Source: an uncultured cyanobacterium (GTDB lineage Bacteria; Cyanobacteriota; Cyanobacteriia; Cyanobacteriales; Chroococcidiopsidaceae). Taken from it: a stretch of DNA of 11,381 nt. The stretch's first letter is position 1, and each line of letters begins with the position of its first letter. The notes beneath the pieces are model-generated. The model had not been told where the DNA came from and did not search any database. It saw nothing but the letters and a program-made list of their open reading frames with translations. Both the position numbers and the translations under genes were made by a program. This document shows, one piece after another, positions 6,331 through 11,381 of this stretch. Where the stretch lies: the NCBI GenBank assembly GCA_946221495.1, contig CAMIFA010000161.1:1-11381 (forward strand), in the 5' to 3' direction.

Positions 6331-7209
6331 TTATTCAACATCTTTAATTTTTGTTTTACGTTCTAGAATCTCTTTTAAGACCAATGTGACTAATGCTAAA
6401 CCAGCAAGCAGAACAGCAGCTGCAAATGCAGCCTCGGTTTCGTACTGCTTGTAAGCATCTTCTACAAATAGTGGTAAAGTTTGAGTTTTGCCAGCAATGT
6501 TACCAGACACCACAGAGACAGCACCAAACTCGCCCATGACTCTGGCATTAGTTAAGATTAAGCCGTAGAGTAGACCCCAACGAATATTAGGCAAAGTCAC
6601 ACGCCAAAAGATTTGGCGGTCGTTTGCGCCTAAAGTTCTCGCAGCTTCTTCTTGATCTGTACCCGCTTCTTCTAAAACAGGGATAACTTCACGGGCGACA
6701 AAAGGCAAGGTAATAAAAGCGCTTGCCAATACCATTGCTGGCATCGCAAAAATAATTTTGATATTAGTAGCTTCTAGCAGTGAACCAAACCAGCCATTGC
6801 GTCCGTAAAGTAGCACAATCATCAGACCAGCTACTACAGGAGAGACAGCAAAGGGGATATCTAAAAGACTAATTAAGAAAGTGCGCCCGCGAAATTGATG
6901 TCGGGCAATCACCCAAGCTGCACAAAGTCCAAATACAGTATTTATCGGGACGACAATCAAGGCGATTAAGACTGTTAGTTTAGCAGCATGAATAAAAACA
7001 GGTTGGCTAAGGTTATGTAAGAAAGGTCCAACCCCTGACTTGAAAGCTTGAACAAAAACGTTGATGGCTGGAATGAACAATATTAATGATAAGTAGGCGA
7101 TCGCTACTAAAATTAAACCTACTTTGATCCAGCCACGTTCTTTTGCCGGTGATGCTTGCGGATTTTGTAAATCTGGATTTAGCGACTTCCCTGCCAAATT
7201 AAGCGTCAT
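6331..7209 (-). CDS. cysW: Sulfate ABC transporter permease CysW
   Basis: This is the inner-membrane permease that pairs with CysT to form the sulfate/thiosulfate channel. The 292-aa protein has about six hydrophobic segments; the first is near residues 29-53 (GLILVAIAYLSLILFIPAINVF). The EAA loop that contacts the ATPase is at about 187-206 (EEAARTLGANDRQIFWRVTLP). GEFGAVSVVSGNIAGKTQTLPL after the loop is typical of CysW, as opposed to CysT. The ATG overlaps the end of cysT by 11 bp (ATGACGCTTAA), implying translational coupling; a weak AGAAG precedes it. The expected next gene, cysA, is not present; the NIL-domain protein follows instead. Confidence 0.93.
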   Translation of the reverse strand: MTLNLAGKSLNPDLQNPQASPAKERGWIKVGLILVAIAYLSLILFIPAINVFVQAFKSGVGPFLHNLSQPVFIHAAKLTVLIALIVVPINTVFGLCAAWVIARHQFRGRTFLISLLDIPFAVSPVVAGLMIVLLYGRNGWFGSLLEATNIKIIFAMPAMVLASAFITLPFVAREVIPVLEEAGTDQEEAARTLGANDRQIFWRVTLPNIRWGLLYGLILTNARVMGEFGAVSVVSGNIAGKTQTLPLFVEDAYKQYETEAAFAAAVLLAGLALVTLVLKEILERKTKIKDVE

Positions 7210-8056
7210 ATCTTCTGCCCCAAGCTTGGATAAGGTTAATTACTAAAAGGACTAATAATGAAATTCCCAACAGAACCGTGCCAATTACAGTTGCTCCAGA
7301 ATAGTCATACTGTTCCAACCGTTGAATAATCAGTACAGATGCAATTAAGTCTTTGAATGGCACATTAGAAGCGACAATTACAACCGAACCGTATTCCCCA
7401 ACAGCGCGGGAAAAGGCTAGCGCGATCCCTGTCAACATTGCTGGCATTAAAGGTGGCAAAACAACCCGCCAAAAAGTTTGCCATTGACTAGCTCCCAAAG
7501 ACCAAGCTGCTTCTTCAATGTCCTTTTCCATTTCCTGCAACACAGGCTGCAATGTGCGGACGATAAAAGGCAAGGAAATAAACAGCATTGCTACACCCAC
7601 ACCAAGGCGAGTAAATGCTATTTTGATTCCCAACGGTGCTAAAAACGAGCCAATCCAACCGTTATCGCTGTAGACAGTTGCCAAAGTCAAACCCGCGACT
7701 GAAGTAGGCAAAGCGAAGGGTAAATCGATAGCAGCATCAATGAATCGCTTGAATGGGAAATCGTAGCGGACTAAAACCCAAGCAATTAAAAGACCAAAGA
7801 ATCCGTTGATTAAAGCAGCAATAAAGGCGGTTACGAAAGTAACGTCGTATGTAGCAAGAGCGATCGGACTAGTAGCAATTCTCCAAAATTCACTCGGCGT
7901 TACTGTACTTGCCTTTAGTATCAGTGCTGATACAGGCAGTAATAGCATCAGGGTCATATACCCTAAGGTGATTCGCCAAGGCCAAGAAAGCCGACTTAAC
8001 TGACGAAATAAGTTTTTCCAAGCAGGAGCCCTTTGGGGACGAGCAGATACAGCCAT
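7199..8056 (-). CDS. cysT: Sulfate ABC transporter permease CysT
   Basis: This is the second inner-membrane subunit of the sulfate/thiosulfate importer. From the ATG at 8056 it is 285 aa and begins MAVSARPQ; an in-frame TTG at 8071 would add five residues but has no better signals. There are about six membrane segments; the first is at about 29-48 (ITLGYMTLMLLLPVSALIL). The EAA loop, EEAAWSLGASQWQTFWRVVLP, starts near residue 181. AFSRAVGEYGSVVIVASNVPFKD is characteristic of CysT/CysU and of related molybdate permeases. It lies downstream of sbpA across a 142-bp spacer carrying a strong hairpin, and overlaps cysW. Confidence 0.93.
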   Translation of the reverse strand: MAVSARPQRAPAWKNLFRQLSRLSWPWRITLGYMTLMLLLPVSALILKASTVTPSEFWRIATSPIALATYDVTFVTAFIAALINGFFGLLIAWVLVRYDFPFKRFIDAAIDLPFALPTSVAGLTLATVYSDNGWIGSFLAPLGIKIAFTRLGVGVAMLFISLPFIVRTLQPVLQEMEKDIEEAAWSLGASQWQTFWRVVLPPLMPAMLTGIALAFSRAVGEYGSVVIVASNVPFKDLIASVLIIQRLEQYDYSGATVIGTVLLGISLLVLLVINLIQAWGRRYDA

Positions 8057-8117
8057 AAGATTAAAACACAATATTTATTGGATTTATTATGTGAAAGTCG
8101 AGTTTTATTGCTTTAGG

Positions 8118-8165
8118 GCAGCACCAAGTCTAGATATTTTTTGGGATCTCTTTTCTTGGTGCTGC
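8118..8165 (-). promoter_or_regulatory. Strong intercistronic hairpin between sbpA and cysT
   Basis: GCAGCACCAAG (8118-8128) and CTTGGTGCTGC (8155-8165) form a perfect 11-bp stem around 26 nt. An inner AGAT/ATCT pair (8132-8135, 8146-8149) is possible inside the loop. A HIP1 site overlaps one foot. No U-run follows on the minus strand, so it does not look like a complete terminator. Position suggests an mRNA-stabilising or partial-termination element giving more binding protein than permease. Confidence 0.6.
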
Positions 8166-8198
8166 GATCGCCGCAAATTGAGCAGACACTAACTGGGC

Positions 8199-9299
8199 TT
8201 ATGTGTTGCTACCAGCCTGAATTTTGTCAAAAATTGCCCCGTCATCAAAGAACTTTGTCTGAATTTCATCCCAGCCACCCATGTCTTGAGCAGTGAACAA
8301 TGTCTTGACTGGCGCATATTCCTTAGACACTTCTTTTTCTACTGTAGATTCAACTGGGCGGAAGCCAACTTTAGCAAATTCTCTTTGAGCTTCTGGTGTG
8401 TAAAGAAACTCAACAAATGCTTGGGCAATTTCTCTCGTGCCGTGCTTGTCAACGTTTTTGTCTACAAGAGCAACAGGATTATCGATAGAGATGTTAACGT
8501 CGGGTATTACATAAGGAAGTTTTTCGCCATTCTGCCCAGCTAGAATTACCTCGTTTTCGTAGTTAATTAAGACATCTCCCTGACCTTGCTTAAAGAATAC
8601 ATCGCTAGCCTCACGCGCATCTCTGGGTAGTACGGGGGTGTTCTTAAAGACTTTGGTAGTAAAGTCAAGGGCTTGGGCATCATCGCCGCCTGCTCTTGTT
8701 ACCGATCCCCACAGTCCTAAGAAATTCCATCTAGCACCGCCAGATGTTTTTGGGTTAGCTGTAATTACGCTCACATCATCTTTTGCTAGGTCTGCCCAAG
8801 TTTTAATTCCTTTGGGATTACCATCGCGGGTGACTAAAGCTGCGACAGATTTAGTGATAATTGCATCGTTGGGAGCTTCTTTTTCCCAACCTGGTTCAAT
8901 TAGTCCGGCTGTCTCAATCTTCTTGGTATCAAGAGCTAATGCCAGTGCTACAACATCCGCTTCTAAGCCATCAATTACAGCCCTAGTTTGAGAACCAGAT
9001 CCACCATAGCTTTGGCTAAAAGTAACGTTTTGGTTGTGTTCTTGTTTCCATTTAGCGGTGAACTGAGGAATGATTTTTTCGTAAGCAGCGCGAGTAACGG
9101 CGAAGGAAACAAGCGTTAGCTCTTTATCTCCGGTTGCACTTGAGGCATTGCTACCACTATCGGCGTTGCTGCCAGAACAAGCAGCGATCGCTAGACTTAA
9201 GCTGACTCCCACCAAAAACAATGACACAAATTTCTTTAGCGACTTAGACATTCCTGTCAAGGATACGCCCTGCTTAGTGATACGTTGCCATAAACCCAT
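8199..9299 (-). CDS. sbpA: Sulfate-binding lipoprotein of the sulfate ABC transporter
   Basis: This periplasmic solute-binding protein captures sulfate (possibly also thiosulfate) and delivers it to CysT/CysW. The 366-aa precursor has a signal sequence at about 20-40 (LKKFVSLFLVGVSLSLAIAA) followed by Cys41, a lipobox-like site that would tether it to the membrane. A Ser/Gly/Asn-rich linker follows to residue 56. Mature features: SYGGSGSQTRAVIDGLEADVV from 97, and NPKTSGGAR at 182-190, which matches the sulfate-binding protein signature. The start is supported by AAGGAG 8 nt upstream; Met17 is an alternative with the same signal core. It leads the operon, with a candidate promoter about 70-95 bp upstream of the ATG. 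Thiosulfate-specific CysP is a close alternative, but the motifs and context favour SbpA. Confidence 0.93.
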   Translation of the reverse strand: MGLWQRITKQGVSLTGMSKSLKKFVSLFLVGVSLSLAIAACSGSNADSGSNASSATGDKELTLVSFAVTRAAYEKIIPQFTAKWKQEHNQNVTFSQSYGGSGSQTRAVIDGLEADVVALALALDTKKIETAGLIEPGWEKEAPNDAIITKSVAALVTRDGNPKGIKTWADLAKDDVSVITANPKTSGGARWNFLGLWGSVTRAGGDDAQALDFTTKVFKNTPVLPRDAREASDVFFKQGQGDVLINYENEVILAGQNGEKLPYVIPDVNISIDNPVALVDKNVDKHGTREIAQAFVEFLYTPEAQREFAKVGFRPVESTVEKEVSKEYAPVKTLFTAQDMGGWDEIQTKFFDDGAIFDKIQAGSNT

Positions 9300-9307
9300 A
9301 AAATGTT

Positions 9308-9313
9308 CTCCTT
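9308..9313 (-). promoter_or_regulatory. Strong Shine-Dalgarno of sbpA
   Basis: AAGGAG on the minus strand lies 8 nt before the ATG at 9299. It decides the longer start over Met17 and is far stronger than the sites before cysT and cysW, matching the higher dose of binding protein usually required. Confidence 0.7.
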
Positions 9314-9366
9314 TATAATCTCCGGTTATTTGCTCGGAATACCGTATTTAATTTACACAAATACAG

Positions 9367-9395
9367 ATTTTACATTGCGATCGCTAAAAACGCAA
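9367..9395 (-). promoter_or_regulatory. Candidate sbpA operon promoter
   Basis: On the minus strand, TTGCGT (9395-9390) and TAAAAT (9372-9367) are separated by exactly 17 bp. A HIP1 site (9377-9384) lies in the spacer. A dyad-like GTAAATTAAATAC lies just downstream around 9344-9356 and could be an operator; its half-sites are seven bases apart, so it is not a canonical NtcA site. Which regulator acts here cannot be told. Confidence 0.4.
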
Positions 9396-9891
9396 TTAAG
9401 TATTGTGATTTAACTGACCCTGAGAATAAATGTATTCAAGCTCAAAGCTGTGGCTTCATTGCTCTAGAGGAATTTAATACTCTAGTTACGACAATGTAGG
9501 TTTATGAAATATAAGTAGTTAAATATACATAAAAGCTCAAGTACAGTTTTCCCAGTAGATGCTTGTTACCACAGATAATAGTTTCATTACAACAGATATG
9601 ACAATATACATAATGACAGCTTTACTAAAGCTTCATCTAATAAGTAGAAAAATATAATTTGACGTAAAAAGCAGCTTACATCTGCCTAAATTGAATGATA
9701 AATATTCATTTATGAACTCACTTAGCTTATTTATTAAATAGCTCACTAATACTGAACGATAAAGACCTTAATATCAACCTAGATCATGCAAAATTTGGGA
9801 ATAACTTGAGGTATATATAAGAAAAGTTACCAAATTATCAAGAAACACTGCAAAAAAAGCGAGATTAAAAACTATCAAGAGTATTATTTAA
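9396..9891. other. AT-rich gene-free stretch between cysC and sbpA
   Basis: I see no credible gene in these 496 bp on either strand. Noticeable elements are a 15-bp palindrome AGCTTT-ACT-AAAGCT (9618-9632), an inverted pair CTAGAG/CTCTAG (9464-9469, 9480-9485), and two copies of ATATACATAA near 9525 and 9605. The T-run past the cysC stop on the minus strand (seven T near 9853-9859) lacks a hairpin before it. A small RNA or a far-upstream regulatory site cannot be excluded. Confidence 0.4.
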
Positions 9892-10860
9892 TTAACCATT
9901 GCAGTTATGCTCAATTTTGGTATCTTTAAGTTTAAATTCAAGTTCTTCAACTCCTGCTTTAACCTCCGCCACTTGTTCCCAAAGCTCCTCGTCTTGTACT
10001 TTAAGCTCAATATTTTCTGAGTCAAGTTCTTCAGCAATAAGTGTGAGCTTATGAGCTTCAGCTTTAAGTTTGGCTGACAGTTTAGCAACTAATTCTGAGT
10101 CATTAACTTTCAGAAAATTAATAGCTTCTTCTTGTGTTTGAAAGTAGCACGGATAACCATCACTAGCAATCGTGTACCAACAACCCTTGTATTTATCGCT
10201 ATCAATATTCCAAGAGATAATTCCGAAAGGCTGCTCATTTAAAAAAACCTCGTACTCTTTATATCCATTGCCATCTAAAGTACATTCCCATCTAAAATTT
10301 TGCATTTCTTTATTCTGCGGAAATGGGGTTTTATTAATGTAATTTAGTTGCTTTAAGTGGGTAATTACTTTGGTAATGCTTTCCTTAATACCTTCTTGCG
10401 AGGTGCAACAAACAATATCGGGATTTAAAGGTTCTTCATAGGGGTCATCAATTCCTGTAAAAGCTCTAATTTCTCCTGCTCTCGCCATAGCATAAAGTCC
10501 TTTAACATCACGACTTTCACAAACTTCAAGTGGTGCATTCACATAAACCTCGATAAAGTTTGTTGTTCGCTGGCGAATTTCATTCCTTGCCTCTCGATAA
10601 GGACTAATAGCAGCTACAATGACAATCACATCATTACGGCTGAGTAAATTTGCCACAAATCCAATACGGCGAATGTTAGTTTCGCGGTCTTCTTTGCTAA
10701 AACCTAGACCTTTGGAAAGGTGAGTTCTAACTACATCACCATCCAAAACCTCAACTAGATAGCCGTATTCCTTAAGCTTGCACTCTAGTCCTTTAGCAAT
10801 TGTAGTTTTCCCTGAACTACTCAGTCCTGTAAGCCACAGGATTAAACCTTTACTTTCCAT
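9892..10860 (-). CDS. cysC: Adenylylsulfate (APS) kinase with novel C-terminal domain and coiled coil
   Basis: Residues 1-175 are a complete APS kinase, which phosphorylates APS to PAPS with ATP. Visible motifs: P-loop GLSSSGKT at 12-19, LDGDVVRTHL at 39-48, RETNIRRIG at 59-67, ISPYREARNEIR at 85-96, and KGLYAMARAGEIRAFTGIDDPYE from 120, the usual substrate lid. A normal CysC ends there, at about 175-200 aa; this one has 322. Residues 187-251 look like a small separate domain, rich in aromatic residues and predicted beta strands, ending in TQEEAINFL. Residues 253-318 are a charged coiled coil with V258, L265, L272, L279, L286, L293, V300 and L307 exactly seven apart. Met186 could serve as an internal start for the tail alone. 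No Shine-Dalgarno is seen. A palindromic repeat lies just upstream. The tail's function is unknown; oligomerisation or partner docking is inference. Confidence 0.92.
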   Translation of the reverse strand: MESKGLILWLTGLSSSGKTTIAKGLECKLKEYGYLVEVLDGDVVRTHLSKGLGFSKEDRETNIRRIGFVANLLSRNDVIVIVAAISPYREARNEIRQRTTNFIEVYVNAPLEVCESRDVKGLYAMARAGEIRAFTGIDDPYEEPLNPDIVCCTSQEGIKESITKVITHLKQLNYINKTPFPQNKEMQNFRWECTLDGNGYKEYEVFLNEQPFGIISWNIDSDKYKGCWYTIASDGYPCYFQTQEEAINFLKVNDSELVAKLSAKLKAEAHKLTLIAEELDSENIELKVQDEELWEQVAEVKAGVEELEFKLKDTKIEHNCNG

Positions 10861-10884
10861 ATTTTTATTAGTAATAGTCGTTAT

Positions 10885-10980
10885 ATATAGCTAGGAGTGC
10901 GATGATCGCACAGCGTTTGCGGAGCATGGTCGTAGAGCATACCGCCGCAGGCATCGCGCTTTAAGGGCGCACCGCTATAT
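10885..10980. repeat. Palindromic small dispersed-type repeat (MITE-like) upstream of cysC
   Basis: Outer arms ATATAGC (10885-10891) and GCTATAT (10974-10980) enclose a more GC-rich core than its surroundings. Inside are GTGCG/CGCAC, a compact palindrome GTGCGAT-G-ATCGCAC (10897-10911), AGCG/CGCT and TGCGG/CCGCA pairs, so the whole 96 bp can fold as one branched structure. There is no coding potential. Size, terminal inversion and composition resemble the small dispersed repeats of filamentous cyanobacteria; copy number cannot be tested here. Confidence 0.6.
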
Positions 10981-11059
10981 CTTTGGTTTATCATAGCTAC
11001 ACTTTTCTATAGCATGACTTCACAACAAACAAACAAAGATTTGTATTTTTTATTAAAAC

Positions 11060-11381
11060 TTAAAATTCTGCACTCAATGGAGTTCGGGGGAATGGAATCA
11101 CGTCTCTAATATTTCCCATTCCGGTCATAAACTGCACCAGTCGCTCAAATCCTAAACCAAAGCCAGCATGAGGAACAGTACCGTAACGCCGTAAATCTAA
11201 ATACCACCATAAATCTGCTGGATTTAGCCCTTGAATTTGCATTCTGTGTTCAAGGATATCTAAACGTTCTTCTCGCTGAGAACCGCCAATAATTTCGCCA
11301 ATTTTGGGAGCGAGGATATCCATAGCGCGAACAGTTTTTTGATCGTCGTTCAGACGCATATAGAACGCTTTGATTTGTGCT
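11060..11381 (-). CDS. asnS: Asparaginyl-tRNA synthetase, C-terminal part (5' truncated by window)
   Basis: This is a class II aminoacyl-tRNA synthetase that charges tRNA-Asn. The frame runs in from the right edge (AQIKAFYMRLNDD) and ends at 11060. The visible parts are the catalytic-domain elements KIGEIIGGSQREERLD and WWYLDLRRYGTVPHAGFG, and class II motif 3 in GFGLGFERLVQF with its conserved arginine. The ending RDVIPFPRTPLSAEF is the usual AsnRS/AspRS-type C-terminus. GGSQREERL and NIRDVIPFPRTP favour AsnRS over AspRS. About 107 residues are present, roughly a quarter of the usual 460 or so. It lies on the same strand as cysC, about 200 bp upstream of it with a palindromic repeat between, so operon linkage is unlikely. 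Confidence 0.95.
   Translation of the reverse strand, partial: AQIKAFYMRLNDDQKTVRAMDILAPKIGEIIGGSQREERLDILEHRMQIQGLNPADLWWYLDLRRYGTVPHAGFGLGFERLVQFMTGMGNIRDVIPFPRTPLSAEF

Larger units (their letters stand above)
444..9384. repeat. Ten HIP1 octamers (GCGATCGC) scattered through the window
   Basis: Exact copies start at 444, 2655, 2854, 3468, 3704, 3812, 7097, 8164, 9184 and 9377. HIP1 is a highly over-represented palindrome of many cyanobacterial genomes and the firmest taxonomic clue here. Most copies lie in genes; 8164 touches the sbpA-cysT hairpin and 9377 lies in the sbpA promoter spacer. The span given covers the first to the last copy only. Confidence 0.9.

Noticed and set aside
8286..8991. 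Two plus-strand ORFs (8286-8543 and 8638-8991) inside sbpA.
   Set aside because: They are shadows of sbpA, whose motifs and Shine-Dalgarno are convincing.
9344..9356. GTAAATTAAATAC upstream of sbpA as an NtcA site.
   Set aside because: The canonical spacing is GTA-N8-TAC and this is N7; it is kept only as a possible dyad.
9888..10088. 66-codon minus-strand ORF in a second frame over the cysC coiled coil.
   Set aside because: Lys/Leu-rich shadow of the heptad region; the cysC frame continues through it without a stop.
10991..11017. Hairpin TCATaGCTA / TAGCATGA as an asnS terminator.
   Set aside because: The stem has a bulge and is AT-rich, and no U-run follows on the minus strand.
1..11381. 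CRISPR arrays, tRNA or rRNA genes, insertion sequences.
   Set aside because: No regularly spaced repeats, cloverleaf-like sequence, rRNA sequence or transposase ORF was seen.

Overview
The window is cyanobacterial. The palindromic octamer GCGATCGC (HIP1) occurs ten times in 11.4 kb, where chance predicts well under one copy. The proteins also fit: a 3-isopropylmalate dehydratase of the form I recall from plant plastids, a Ycf29/Rre1-like response regulator, an SbpA-type sulfate-binding lipoprotein and a NIL-domain protein. Coding density is moderate and the intergenic DNA is long and AT-rich, as in large-genome filamentous or Chroococcidiopsis-like cyanobacteria. The species cannot be told from this sequence alone.

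Left part (1-4764). The 3' end of leuC is followed by a large foldback with a T-run, probably a terminator. Next is a secreted or membrane-tethered Ser/Thr/Pro-rich protein with seven tandem repeats. Two sugar kinases converge tail to tail: a gluconokinase (+) and a PfkB-type fructokinase (-), with stop codons overlapping by four bases. A thioredoxin-like [2Fe-2S] ferredoxin with a long acidic N-terminal tail diverges from the fructokinase. A 72-codon ORF upstream of the fructokinase is doubtful.

Middle (4765-5988). A 419-bp gene-free stretch holds a consensus -10 box and an 8-bp hairpin, and probably forms a leader of about 210 nt for a NarL/LuxR-type response regulator. A short convergent intergenic region with TGACC repeats follows.

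Sulfur region (5989-10860, all minus strand). In transcription order: cysC (APS kinase), a 592-bp AT-rich gap, sbpA, an 11-bp hairpin, cysT, cysW (overlapping cysT by 11 bp) and a NIL-domain protein. SbpA captures sulfate, CysT/CysW form the membrane channel, and CysC makes PAPS from APS. The ATPase CysA is absent here, and the NIL protein sits directly after cysW. CysC has an unusual tail of about 137 residues: a compact, probably beta-rich domain plus a regular coiled coil.

Right edge (10861-11381). A compact palindromic, GC-rich element, probably a mobile or dispersed small repeat, lies just upstream of cysC. The window ends in the C-terminal part of asnS.

The strongest candidate for something undescribed is the APS kinase fusion. 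Next are the sulfate operon layout (NIL protein in place of CysA, strong intercistronic hairpin) and the long leader of the response regulator.
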